Assembly (NCBI RefSeq): GCF_910592395.1
Contig: NC_088314.1
Span: 3,226,001-3,290,000, forward strand
Source: Lineus longissimus
Taxonomy: Eukaryota > Nemertea > Pilidiophora > Heteronemertea > Lineidae
Direction: 5' to 3'
Length of the DNA stretch: 64,000 nucleotides
The position numbers and the translations under genes are program-made. The notes below the pieces were generated by a model. The model was not told the origin of the DNA, ran no database searches, and saw nothing but the letters and a program-made list of their open reading frames with translations. Of this stretch, positions 47,501 through 60,335 are shown in pieces (the first letter of the stretch is position 1; every line of letters begins with the position of its first letter).

Positions 47501-50500
47501 CTTGATAAGACTTACAAGTGTATTTACCTTCCTATCCATTAAAGTCGAAGCTGTTTGCCGTCAGATCTATATATCACACTGTACAAAAATGCACAGTGAT
47601 GATATAACAAATTACACTGCTGCTAATATCTACATTCATTTTCATACGTCAAGGATTTGAATAGATGCTTGTGAAACATCAGTTCAGGTGGTCAGAGGCG
47701 GGCGTTTGTTGACACACCTTGGGATGCGTCATGCCGGAAGTTGTACAATGATCGTTATTTACAAGTTACATAATTATTAGAGTGAAGTTTCAAATGAACT
47801 TTTTAAAATTGCTTTGTACATTATGAAAATGTTACTGAAATTAATAGTGCCAGAATTGGGAGCTTGATTGCAAGCGTATGTGACAAGCTTCAGTTTGGGT
47901 GATATAGAGTTGTATCAATGAAGTTATATACTTGCACTATAATATACTTGCAATGAGGGGAAGTGCATTTATGAGGCCTTAGCAGAAATGATATTGACAG
48001 CATTTAACCAGCCAACCAGCAAACCAACCCACCCTCTCCATCACATCCATCATTTCTTGATGATACAGAATTGAAATGGATAAGGTCCTGACATTTCCCA
48101 AGCATGAAAAAACACAGGATTTAATGAGACAACCACCATTATAAAACTTGAAAGTCAAAAGCTGTGTCTTTCCCCAAAGGTACACAACAGTCATCGCAAT
48201 GCTCAGAAATTCTCTCAATAGGCAATTTACAACATTTTCCCTTTTTTTAGTGAGATGAACATAGATCTCCCTCTTGGCAATAAGACCTCGAAGATAATCC
48301 TGCAAGCGCTCATATCCCTAAAATCAAGTCCCATGTGGACGTGGCGTGTTCCAAAATGAGAAAAATCAAGTGGAGAAATTATTGAAGCTTTAATAGGAAT
48401 TATCGTCATCGTGATGTTGTTTAATTGACATGGCATCACTTTGGCAGCATGTTAGAAAGCAAATGCTTGAGTACTCTTGTTATTGAGTAGTTGTGGTGCA
48501 TGTCAGGCAATATGAAACATGCAGTGGGAGAAGATGTTGACCTTGGAAAGACACGAGTTCCTTCGATTTTTCCACAGTCTTGCTATAAAGGTGGAATTGT
48601 ACAGCACGACTACGTCATGGCTAAATTACTTTTGTTAGAAACTCATATTAATTTTTGCATGTGTGACCTGGCCATTGAACGAATTGCTGATAGCGAATGG
48701 TCACCGGGTCCTAAATTTTATATTATAGCATTTGTTTTCGGTACCCCAAAGTTGGCTGTCGAGTGAAACTAGAAATCTTGCTACAAGATGACCTAGAAAA
48801 TATATGGAGGTCAACATAAAATGACCCCTCGACCTTGGGGTACAAGAAAAAGGGTCTTCACAAGATTGTTTCACTGCAGAAACAACCCAACGTAGAACCT
48901 AGGACAGCTGAGGTCACACTCCACAACAAGGGTCCCAATTACTTTCAAGCACCCTGATCCAAAGTTAAGTGGCACTTTAGATCTTTACCGATATCCCACA
49001 CCAAAAACAAAAGGGTAAAATACTTGAAAATAACATACTTATTTTTGTTATTTTTTGCTTAAAAGTTTACACCTGATTAAAGATCAAAGGCACCCGCTCT
49101 TAGAAATAACTCATAACATTTAAAAGCTATAATCTTTTCGGTATTAGGTCCATTAATGGCCTAGCTGCTTTGTGTTTTAATTTCATGCTTACTAATTAAT
49201 CTTTTCAGTAATCATAAGCTTGTAGAATATTTTCCGTGGACTAAATCTCAGAGAACAAGGTTCTGTCCTGCCAAGCAAAGGATAAGGGTTGCTCTGTTCT
49301 CAATAGCGACACACCAAGTTGAGATGCTACTGTAAACTGCTTGTGGTTTTTGTAATAATGCAACAAATAAAATCATGCATAGCAAACAATTCAAAATAAA
49401 AGCTGTGAAATTTATGATTTTGGAAAACGAACGCAAACAATTGGCACTTCACAGTACGCTCTCATCAATAAAGTACAGCACATCACGACAGACATGCCCG
49501 ATCGCCCAGTTTTCCTCAATATCAGTTACAATGATATAATGAAATAAGTCGATAGAGGCAGTTGTCCTTGGACTTCTTACAAAGACAATTAAAAGCACTG
49601 CAAATGAATGATTGGACATATTCAGACAATGCCAACTTTCCACCTAACTCGTTCATATTCATGCCATGGATCATGAAAATGAAAAATTGAAATATCGCAA
49701 GTAGCCTTAGGATTGTTTTGTGCCCGCGCCTGCAATATATCAGTTTCATTGTCAACATGAAAATTAATGACCCATGTTCCTTATCAATAAAGATTTAACT
49801 GCCGGTGCACATGCATCTGAGTGCATCTGAGTGCACGTGAATGTAAAAATCCGTCCTCGCAGGTTGCATGGACTGTTATGGTCCCCAAAGGCCAGGACGA
49901 ATTAGTTCTCTGAATTATGTGTCTAAACGGGGAATGAGGGTGACGATATACAGGCCAGGGAGCGTGTTTTCAGTTTTGATATAGTAGGTTTGCAGAGATA
50001 GGTCAGATACACACATTGGACTAGAAGCCTGCCTTTTACTTTCAGACAATAGAAATTCCCTGAATTGAAATTTGAAATTATTTTTCCCTGGTTGCAGGCC
50101 TTGTGCAAGTTGGGTGCACTCATTGCAGATTGTACGCTACACAGGCAACATCAAAGTGAGATCAGCTGCGATCTGTTCACATGTTCACATGTGCATAGGC
50201 CTGATAATCGATTTAATTTGCTTTTCTGATTTTATCACGGTGGTAATTTGTCATTGTGAGCATATCATCTGGAGCTATTCTAATAAAGGCCTTCGTATAC
50301 TCAAGGTTGACTATGATAACATCCTGTATCAATCATGGAAGACACGATAGTATTAGAATTGAATTTTACATGTGCAAAACCTCAGCGCATGGAGACATGT
50401 GGCTATTGTATGTTAAATGTTTCAGAATTACATCAGGCCTACTAGGCACCGTTTATTTGGTTGCCAACCAAACCATAAATCAGAGTATCTTAGTCGCTTT

Positions 50501-53500
50501 GGTCCCGACTGTACAATGCATGATACACTTGCATCCTTGGCTTGCATGTAATGAACAGCACAAACACTTGATCTTGTTCAGAATGACACTGTCATCACTT
50601 GGCATTTGCCCATTGTTCTGGCGGTAGGCTAACCTTATGCTGTTGTTTGCTAGTAAACTTAGCATGATAGGGGACCACCCAATGTAACAGCACAGTAAAT
50701 GGAAAAAGGTGAAATTGACACTGGATGAATTCAAATTGACACAGGCGGTATGCGTTCTTCAAATTAACTAAAAATGACACAATGTAATTGAAAAAAAATT
50801 TGACATGCACCTGGGTGATAATGTGACACTTCCTTCAAAAGATATTCAAGATGTTTCCATCTTTTTTTGAAGCTTTAGTAGGTTTTTTTTATGACTGCCT
50901 GACGTGATTGACTTTGAAATGTGTTCATGTTAAAAGCAGCAAAATAAAGGAAAGCAGAACTTTCTCAATTTCCAAAAAGGAAAAAACTGTCATTGATACA
51001 ATTGGAGGCAACTCCTCTTAAGTACCAATAGCGTCAATGAGATTTCTTTGTTGTTCGCTGCAACCATTAAAAAAGTAAAGCTAACTTTAAAAAGGCTTAT
51101 ATTACCAAATTGACTGTTTTCTTTTTTTCTTCTAAAATTACTGTTGATGGCAATCTAGATATGGTTAGAAGAAGACAATAAGCCATGTAGCAGCTAGGTC
51201 GACTGTGAATCAAAATATATTTTCTCAAATTGTATATTTGCATATCTATGTGATTTGCAAAATCCGTGAAAATGAAAAACTCGCAAAAATTAAGTAATTG
51301 AACAGTTAACATAAAGAACATGGACATAGGAAGGCATCAAATTGAGAAGATGGCCTGATATCACTTGCATTTAGTGTCAAACTGCACCATAATTGACCAG
51401 GCTCCATAACTGATCCAGCAAAGTGCTATTGTCTCAACACTGTAACTGAAATAGTGGCAGATGATCTGATACAATAGAAATGCCATGTGTGCAGTGGGTC
51501 GGAAACCAAATTATGGCACGGGAGGTCCATTTAGAAATTAAGCTCGATTGGGCGATAATTTAACTCGAAGGAAAATGAGTTGGTGATTAGGTATTTTTAG
51601 CGCATTTGAGTTCTTGTGAGATTCGTTTACAAAAAAACTTAACCGAAGTGAAATATATAACCAACAAAATTCTTTGCTCATTTACTTAAAATGAATCATT
51701 GAGATAACTGGAGGATAATGCTAGAAGTTTCCTGCTTGCCAGTACTTGGAAATAGGAAGAATACAGACATAAGCTACTCAAGCATGTTTCATGTTTTTGT
51801 CGCTAGTGTGCCTGTATGTTGCATCATATTATAACTAACTCTTTGCATGGGATGGCATTTGATATCTAATAACTCATACCAGTGAAAGTTCAATTAGCAC
51901 CTAGGGTTTTACACCATGGGTTGCCTGGGAGGATTTTCACATGTCTGGGCAAGTTTGATGGATACCTCCTGGGACATTGAATAATCAACTTGCTTTTCAT
52001 ATGAGTCAATGAAAATAACTCTATGTGCAGATGACAGCTTTAAGCCCCACCTAGCTTCGTCAGACATGACTTCAACAAGTATTTCTCAATACTGAACTTG
52101 CTCCAAATAAGGTATTGTCACTTTTAAACATCACGCTGAAGCACCAACAAGTGCCTATTCTTCGGTATCTCCCCCCTGTTGAAGCATGTGGTTAAACAAA
52201 CACCAACATAGATTCCAAACGATATTCAAGAACTCTTTGCAAACACAACATCCCAGTTATTGGCGATATCACTACATAAGTCTTTTAAGATCGTCATAAA
52301 TGGACATCTTGGTGTGGAAGATCGAAACACCCTTGATCTTGGAAATGCACATGACTCAGAGTCTCCTCAACAACTCACAAAGTGGTTGACATGATTTTGC
52401 GTGTAGTTCTCTCGGAAAAACTTGCAATATACCATTATGCATCACAGTGCATCTCTCTTCAGCTAGTTTTTCCGTCACTGTAATTGGACTAAATAGCACT
52501 AGGTTAGCAATATTGATGGTAGTTGACTGGCCTTGTACATTCATAATGGTGTTTAGCTGATTTTGGAGCAAGATTGGCATGATTCAATGCAGTGAACGAA
52601 TTGTGATTCTAAGTTTTTCATACGCAACACTTCAAGGCTGTGTAACGTTGGGGCAAGTCTGAAATGCTGACATCAGACTTCCATATTGATGTTTTGATTT
52701 CTGCGAACATGCATACCTTGAAGTCATTGAAGGCTTTTCAGAGCAGATTGTCTGACAGACCTTGGTTGTGATTGAGAGCCTGGACAGGGGTCTGTATTGC
52801 CCTGATTAGCCATGAATGAAACTGGAACAATCGTCAGATGTCAGAAGTACCATTGCTGTCTCTAGACCACAGATTGATAGCCCTAGCATCCTCCAAACAA
52901 TAGCTGCTCTCTCCATGCATTGTTCTTGAGATCCTTTCCATGAAGACCACCATATGCCAGTCGGCAACACACACAGAATTTGCGGAAATGCACTTCTTGG
53001 TTGCAGATCGATTAGATTTTAAACCTTATCAGATGCTTGTTTTCTTTTGTTTGATTCAGAAATACACCAGGAATAGAAAGAGGGTGAATAAACTGACCAC
53101 AGATCGGGTGATAGAGCATGTAGGACAAGTTTGTTGCCTTCTAGAGATATAAACAGCATCCATTTTGAGGTGCATTTTGTTTGGGCAGTGTCGGTCAACT
53201 TCAGCTGACCTTGATGACTGTTCTGTCACAGACAGTAAGCTATTTGGAGTTCTTAAATATTGACTGGTCTGGATACATTGAGGAATAAATACCAGGTCCT
53301 TTTACTGCCTATTCGACAACACTGGTTTTTCCCATCAAGTCAGAAAGTCCAGTTCCCTGCATGATATGTTGATCATTACAGAGTTCATTGAGCAAGTAGG
53401 CTGACTCAGTGGTCGTGAAGACAAAAATGTAAACAAGAATGATCATCATTTAACTGGGAATTTGGCATCACCACTGTCCAAACAAGTGGTTAACCACATT

Positions 53501-54009
53501 TCAAACTTGGTCCGAGATTGGTGACTCAGATGCAGGACTTGCTGCCCTGTCTCTGGCAGATACAGGAAAGTACGGAAGAATCTCTGAATGAGAATGATCA
53601 GCGCAGCGCAGCTTTTCTAGTCACGCACGTAAGAGATTGATCTACTATACCTCTGGATCATCAATGATTGTGTAACTAAACTTGTGAAAGGCAGTGAGAT
53701 TCACCAAGGTAATCGTTTTTGTTGGTTGACACTTGCTCAATATAGATCCCTCGGTTTACTCTTCATTTTGTTCTGCTGTGTCATCCTTTCAGCTTCAGAC
53801 AAAATTCTTATAAAAGCATCCCTCTCTTAAATCTCCCCAACGATCAACGGCCAAAATACCGCACAGGAAAAGGAAGTTCACCGTTTAGGGCTTAGCTGTC
53901 ATGGTACCTAAATTGGCCTAAAATCAGACGCTAAACCGCCTCTTCAACCCATGTTCTGTCAAAGAGCTTTGCTCAATCAGTTATAAGAATCTAGAGAAAA
54001 TCTCGAACT
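44529..54009. other. Long non-coding stretch, nothing recognised
   Basis: The longest frames are 123 codons (50256-50627, plus) and 108 codons (47979-48305, minus). Both have random-looking translations and overlap other frames. Small direct repeats occur near 49810-49835 (GCATCTGAGT twice) and 50178-50195 (GTTCACAT twice). No RNA gene, transposon end or array was found. Confidence 0.4.
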
Positions 54010-54235
54010 GCATTTAGAGAGAGACCGGTCCAATACCCTTTGATCGGTTTGACAGTATTCACTCGGATCAGTCCTTCAGGAACTGATTTAGGATGGACAT
54101 CTGTCCCTTCCGACCAGTCCTGTCATGTTTACCATAAGTTAAAAAGAGTCAAGGGCACCCTCTTTAACAGCATTTAGGGAGTTTGGCAGTCGGGTCCCTT
54201 TGATCAGAGTGACAGTATCCCCTCAGCCGTGCTTG
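54010..54235 (+). repeat. Diverged tandem duplication, period 160 bp
   Basis: GCATTTAG at 54010 and 54170 begins two related segments that share CCCTTTGATC followed by GACAGTAT and, later, CTT-AG-AAC blocks. Downstream in each a CCATCTGTTCTGTCC / ACATCTGTCCC-like block also matches. Divergence is considerable, so the duplication is old. Confidence 0.45.
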
Positions 54236-54678
54236 AGAAACTTGTGTTGTGGTCGACTGTGGATTTGTGGAGTTAAAAATCCAAGGACCATCTGTTCTGT
54301 CCACTTGTGCCCAGCGAAGCGACCAGCGACCAGGCTGGTCAGTGCAGATACAGTGAATGCGTTAATTAACTGGCCACTCCGTTGGATGCTCTGTACTCCT
54401 CCTGCGTGCATGTTACATCATGATTAATCAACTCCCTCGATAACATGCACCACTTCAAAGCGAAAGGGCGGCTCCTGGGGATGGACGGATGTCAATGGTA
54501 GAAGGGTCAAATAGCTCCTTGAGAGTTGGTGCAGTCATCGTGATTATGGCCTGTCACCATAACACCCTCAGGGGAGAGAGTCAAAGGTTTTCTGCTCCAT
54601 TGTGACCCTAGGGATCCAAGGTGACTTTCAGAACCAGGATGTCAGTGAAAGCACGTCAACAGGACCAAGACTCAGCAG
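54236..54678. other. Non-coding stretch, nothing recognised
   Basis: Opposed frames of 62-75 codons on both strands at 54200-54427 are shadows of each other without motif. The stretch ends at the acceptor-like ACTCAGCAG of the next candidate exon. Confidence 0.35.
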
Positions 54679-54873
54679 GGACCTAAATTGAACTCCGTTG
54701 ATGCCAAGGTTGAAAGTAGTCTTAAAGAAACCATCGAGGAATATTTGCCTGGGTTAGAAGGCTTGGCACTCATTAATAATAGCTCAACATGGGAACTGGC
54801 CAAGGTGTACTGGATAAACGGCCAAAGTGTACTGGATGAATGCCAGTCCGTCCGATCAAACTGCTTGACTTAG
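54679..54873 (+). CDS. Candidate terminal exon, 64 codons, gene unknown
   Basis: After ACTCAGCAG (possible acceptor, phase 0) the frame reads GPKLNSVDAKVESSLKET and continues to a TAG at 54871-54873. The composition (acidic and basic residues alternating, then LPGLEGLALINNSSTWELAKVYW) is one of the most protein-like in the window. The frame is open ten codons further upstream. A 22-bp tandem repeat (54798-54841) lies inside it and, not being a multiple of three, shifts the frame between copies, which argues against strict conservation. No family is recognised and no polyadenylation signal stands close by. Confidence 0.25.
   Translation, partial: GPKLNSVDAKVESSLKETIEEYLPGLEGLALINNSSTWELAKVYWINGQSVLDECQSVRSNCLT
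54798..54841 (+). repeat. 22-bp tandem repeat, two copies
   Basis: GGCCAAGGTGTACTGGATAA(AC) at 54798-54819 is followed directly by GGCCAAAGTGTACTGGATGA(AT) at 54820-54841, with three differences. It is a recent-looking tandem duplication inside the candidate exon. Confidence 0.85.
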
Positions 54874-56921
54874 TTTTGTCCAGTCAATATTGATACACCT
54901 GTTGTCTTTGATGTGAGACTCTTGTATTGCATGTCTTGCCTAAATGTTATCATAAATTGTGAGTTTTTAGGATACACCATGGGTATGGGTCAAACAGGGC
55001 TGTGAGATCATGTCAGTTTAGACTAAGTTGTTTTCCATGTAGGCCTATGCAGTCTAGCAGTTTTGTCTGTCATATCAAGTGTTCACAAGGTCTACAAAGC
55101 GGTGTCCATCTTGAACCTTCAGAAGTTAAAATTTTCATATATAGGTCATTCTGATTTGCTCATTGCCTTGGAAATGAGCAGATCTGTTCATGATTATGTT
55201 AACCCTTGAAGGGTCACGACGAGGGTTGTTGTTCAATACGGATATCATGTCACTTAAGTGGACGGTACTTTCTGACATTATGGTCCCTAGTGGTTAGGAT
55301 GTGATGCACTGACATAAGGTCACTAATGTGTCCTTGAAAACGTCATTTTGGACAAATGTTATCATTAATTGTGCCGAGTGGTGTCACTGAGGGCATGCGG
55401 AACTGTCCCTAATCTTATGTTGTAACTCGGATATCCTGTTGCTTACTGGTCAGGAGAGGAAGCCGATAGGTGCAGCTGCATCTGAGAGAAAACGTTCTTA
55501 AACTGGACAGATTCCCTCTCACAGTCTGATTTGTCCAGATTGTTTGGTAGCTCTTCATCTATCTTGTCTCCCTTCGAACAGCCCAGGGCTACCAAGTATA
55601 AAGTATTTCTACAATTGTCCTACTTTTAGATTCCAATGAAAACATAAATGTTCCAGCCCTGTTGTCATCGATAGCCCACACTTTCATCTCGAGGCAAGAT
55701 CCACAATTTTTTTATCACCTCTCTGTCTTTCTCACCCGGATTTTGTTATTTTTTATCTGAAGCTTCTGCTTTTCAATCTCATGGGACCAGACATCATAAC
55801 ATTGAAATCGCTTTGATGTTTCTTTGATCTGTTGTAATTCGCTCTTCACAATAGGATTGCCCATTTTTGGCTAGGTTTTGGACTACTGGCAAAATATTTG
55901 TCCTGTTAGCTCATGCCTGGATTAAACTAATCGACACTTGGATTTTAACAATGTCGTTAAGTGAAAACATATACTGTGTCTTTGTATGGCATTTGAGATA
56001 ATATTCTGGCTGATTGGATTTTGAGTAGTTCAAACATTTTATTCTGTTTGAAATCATAGCTTTTTTAAAGGACTGGTGATGCGACTGACGCCGTCATCCC
56101 TTGTGAAAACTTGTAATCTCATTTCACTTCGGATGGAATCACAGAAATAGCTGTAGGCAGAAATTCACTGAGAATTCATTACAGACTATGTATTCAAAAT
56201 GAAGTGAGAAGACCAGCTGCAGGTGTCTGGAGACCCTGCTCGAGGACACTATAAACCTGCCAAGGGTTGAACCTAGACTGAAATTCTCTAAACATTTGAC
56301 CACCGGTTCACCTTGATTGCTATAAATGAAGGGAGATTGTTAACCCTCACGTTAATATGCATTAACCGAACTCTCAACACAAGCCTTGAAAAATTCTCCA
56401 GGCCAGTTAAAATATCTTGGTGTGCCAAGTGGCCAAACACACAGAAAGTAACTTTACACTTTAGAGGCTTTATTGTGCCTGACTTTCCTCAAAGTCACCT
56501 TACACCTCTTCAGTCTAGGAACAGTCAGAGGTAGGACTTTGAAAAGCCGATTAACTCAGCAAGTGATCGAAGAAACGTATTTGTTAACATCACAATCGAA
56601 TCCACTCAGTAAAATCGTTTATTATGGAAAAGGTCATGTTATGATATTTCTAAGTCATACTTTTCATTCTGATTTGAACAAGCATTTTGCATGAAGCATA
56701 CTGGGATCTTTTTGTGGTGAAATATGAAATACTAAATGACTCTTCAAGTGTCAAAGCACAAAGACCACCATTTCCGGCTCATTCTTGTGAAATCCTATCA
56801 GAACAGGTCCAACCCTCTACTTGATTTGAAAATGTGGGTTCAAAGCCAATGTAAGCTTTTACAAAAGACTTAATATTGAAGGACCAACTAAATATAGGTT
56901 GTTTTGGTTCTACACAAAAAG
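54874..56921. other. Non-coding stretch, nothing recognised
   Basis: Frames are at or below 73 codons. One TAGGCCTA octamer lies at 55040-55047. No repeats or RNA genes were identified. Confidence 0.4.
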
Positions 56922-57160
56922 TTAGGAACACCTGATTTGGCTTTCTGTGAAGGATTTGAAGACTTCTTTCTGGTATTTTAGGCAGGGTACTTCAAATTCG
57001 AAGGCCATGTCCCTCATTACTTCTGCGTATTTAAGTTCTGACAAGGCAGGTGCCCTCTCCAAGAAATATTGATGAGAAACTTTTGTCTTTGTCAAAAGGA
57101 TTTCGGTGCCCATAATCTGGATGAATTCAAGCTGACTCTTGGTTTTATACACCAAAAAAC
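56922..57160 (-). CDS. Candidate terminal exon, about 79 codons, gene unknown
   Basis: On the minus strand a good acceptor (CTGCCCTGTGCAG, ending at 57161) precedes an open frame to TAA at 56922. The translation has a strongly protein-like mixture of charged, aromatic and aliphatic residues, including IQIMGTEILLTKTKVSHQYF and AEVMRDMAFEFEVP. The frame is also open through the acceptor for a further 19 codons. There is no recognisable domain and no AATAAA shortly after the stop. It could be a real 3' exon, a fragment of a transposon-encoded protein, or chance. Confidence 0.28.
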
Positions 57161-57169
57161 CTGCACAGG

Positions 57170-59014
57170 GCAGCCCAAGTAGGCCTATATCACTGGTGGG
57201 CTCACTAATTTTGGGCACCTCAGGAATTGGTTACTTATCCAGTTTTTATCCTTAACGAAATCCAAGACATCCAATATATTCATTTAAGAAAACACTTAAC
57301 CTGACATCAAGGCTACAGTCACTACATCAAGTATTCTTTTGCAAGTCCAATGTCAATATTCATATAGAAGACCAACTAATACTGATGTTTTGTGAGTGAT
57401 AGTAAGGGGCACTTTCGTATTATTAGAACATACTACATCTTTGGCTGAGTTCTGAAGTATATCTCGCACACTTTGATCTTAGTAACTACTTCACAAGTAC
57501 CACATCTGTCGGTAAGGTTACAAAAAACATATTTTATTTGCTATGTGTGACATATTTTTTCTCTGCCTTAAACTGGCTTTGAAGTAACCGCAAGCTTAAA
57601 AAGGTGTCTGGACACAATGGGGTCTAACAGAGTTTGATCGATTTAGAGTAATCATTTCTAAGATCTTATGCCTAAAGGATTATTCTTCGATATCGGCACC
57701 TTAATCGAAGTTTACAAGGAAATAAAGCCATCATAAGATCATGGCAAGGGCTTGATCATAGACCCTGGCACTTTAAGGTGCCCCTGGTCAATCATTGGTG
57801 GTAACTGGCAATAAGAGAGACGATAACGTCAACAAAATCAGCGTTATTTGTCCACTGTTGTTCATGATCCACAATTTTAGTCCTACCTTATGTCAACGGA
57901 GGTTTGGGACTAAATTATACACCATGGTGTGTCAACTTGTCAACAGTGGGGAAAAACATAGAAAAGAAAAGTCTTTGGAAAGTGTCTTTGTCATGTACTT
58001 CAGAATTGATAAAAAAAGGCAAAATACATAGAAAGTGTCTTTTCTCAGTTTACTCTTAGGCATGTACCTTGCAATAACATGAAGATGGAAAAATGATTTA
58101 GAATTTGTGTTCGTGTCTGTATACTTAGGCACAAGTTGCTTGAACAATTAACATTGAAAATAAAAGTCTTGACTTTCGACTGCTCATGGCAAGAGCCTAA
58201 CTGGACAATCTTGGCATCACTGTAGGCAGGTGTGTGTTAAGGTTGTCTTGTAATTAGGCGTAGTTGGACTGCATTCCCCAATGTTGAGTGCTTGGGATTT
58301 CAAACAATAGCCCCCCAATCTAGAAATAGAATTGGGAAATGGCAGGTGTTTCATGGTAAAGCGCCCCAAGTCAGTTCGTTTCACGTCAAATTTAAGTACT
58401 CGTCATATGATGGGAAACTGTGCATACTGTACATGATTGAGGCCAACAACTTTGATCAGGATGAACTCTTGCTATGCTAGTGCAGTATTGAATTGAACAA
58501 GTCATGAAAACATCAGAGTAATCATGGATAAAGCACCATTGTTGTTATCAATTCACCTTGAGATCTGAAACGGGAGGCGATGAAATCTCTGCCCGAGTTA
58601 AGCCCCACCTCCCAATCATGCAACCATTGTTGTGTATATTGCATGATTGTGTCCTGGCGATGATACTTCATCTTAGCATAACTGAGACAGCTGGGTGTGG
58701 AAATTGGATGTATTATGCAAAGTTTGGGACTGATTTTATAACATAACTTTGTTTGTGTTGGTTAAGTCATGCAGATGAATTCACCCTGATGACTGGTGTG
58801 ACTTAGATTTTCAAATTGTCTGATCTGATTTTGCATCTGCAGTCATGGTTTTCTTTTGGCAAGTGCTTTGAGAATGAACATCGTTGAGAATCTTGATTTG
58901 TTAGTTGTGTCAGTCTAAAATGCGCTAGCTTATCCTTTTGTCACTGGCTCGTCGACTGGTCTAAATGCCACCCCGGCCCCATGTATGCGCCCAACCTCAG
59001 GTGAGTAATGATAA
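57170..59014. other. Non-coding stretch, nothing recognised
   Basis: Frames are at or below 78 codons and there is one TAGGCCTA at 57180-57187. A consensus donor CAG/GTGAGT occurs at 58998-59006 on the plus strand, but the upstream open stretch (about 29 codons) is too short to judge. Confidence 0.4.
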
Positions 59015-59359
59015 CACCATTGTACCTGCCTGAGCCAGATCGAAGTTTCCAAGCATCTGCAAACCCAGGTGCTCACCGAACCAGTCAGCCCCATGGTGAT
59101 AGATAGCATCCATGGTCACTGTGACACAACTTCAACATGGAAACATTGTCAAAATCAAGGCTACTACGACAATAAGAAGATCTCCACCTTTTCTGAGCAC
59201 CAATGTCTACAAACCCCTGTCCACAGATCAACGGCTAGGATGAACATTGCAATGATAACTAATAATATAGACCCACCAGTGGATAATGGGGCCTACAGGG
59301 CCAAATTAATGGGGCCTGACCGTGCCTTTGTCCAGTATGTTTTGTCTCTGACACTTTGA
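59015..59359 (+). CDS. Open segment of 114 codons, unrecognised
   Basis: The frame is open from just after a TAA (59012-59014) to TGA at 59357-59359. Its translation is polar with several His, Gln and Asn residues early and a more ordinary end (DNGAYRAKLMGPDRAFVQYV). There is no ATG near the beginning, so it would have to be an internal or terminal exon. CTGAGCCAG near 59050 is a possible acceptor. No motif is recognised, and a frame of this length is close to chance expectation. Confidence 0.15.
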   Translation, partial: HHCTCLSQIEVSKHLQTQVLTEPVSPMVIDSIHGHCDTTSTWKHCQNQGYYDNKKISTFSEHQCLQTPVHRSTARMNIAMITNNIDPPVDNGAYRAKLMGPDRAFVQYVLSLTL

Positions 59360-60335
59360 TGTCAGGACCATCGGACAGCTCTCTGTGGGATGCCGTGTCA
59401 TCTTTGTCTGACCAGGACTGTACACAAGAAAGGTGGTCTCCGTTAGATCCCATAGACTCCAAGTAATTGGCATTTTGTGTCCAGGATGAGGTAAAGGGCA
59501 GACTAACCAGCCACTACAGCACTATAATTGGCGTTTGTCTCCTGAACAAACAGTGAGTGTCCTGATTAGCATGACCCTTGTCACCCTAGCCATAGAACTT
59601 GCCCTGGAAACTACTTTTTGGTAACGTATTGGTATTCTTCATGCCAGTTGCCATGGGTTTATTTTGTGGGCATATTTTGTACTTCAAGAGTAGAACCCAT
59701 CCTAATGATTCCCCTTATCCTGTAGATGGGTCTCCCCTGACGTTATAGTTATCAGGGACCAAATATGGAGAGAGGACGAGGATCATTTTTTCATGTTCGT
59801 GAACCAAATTGCCAGTTACCAGTGACTTCACAAAAGAGGAGACCACAAGACATGATTTTAATCAAGACATATGCCTCGCTTGATCAGTCTTTGGTCTGGC
59901 CTGTCCACAAGGAGAAAATTCCTATCAGAGGTCATTAATGTGACCTACCAAGGGACCTCAAGGCAGACTAATTGACAGGAAACAAATTGCCTCAGCAGAT
60001 ATCAGAGTTTGGCTGCTTTTAGGTTTGATTTTTCCGATCCCGACCCACTCATCAAGCAAGAAGGGGTATAAATAAATGCTGTTCTCTTTCATTCTCGACA
60101 ACACTCTTGAAATAATTGGATTCTTGGAACAATTCTGACACAATGTCTGTCGGGTGATGTGCCAAACTTTGGAGCAGAAGAGCCAATATCTTACAGGGAA
60201 GCGACATAGATGTCTCATTCTTGCTGCTAAGAAGTACCCTTGAACGGTCATGACAAAGGTGAAAGGTATGTGCTGGAATATCTCCTGGTGCCAGTTACTG
60301 CACTGAATATGAAAGACATGGGCAAAACAAGTCGT
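59360..60335. other. Non-coding stretch, nothing recognised
   Basis: A 128-codon minus frame at 59958-60344 starts without ATG and has a random-looking translation. No other structure was seen. Confidence 0.4.

Noticed and set aside
50256-50627. 123-codon plus-strand frame
   Set aside because: Begins without a good start, overlaps other frames on both strands, and has no protein-like composition.
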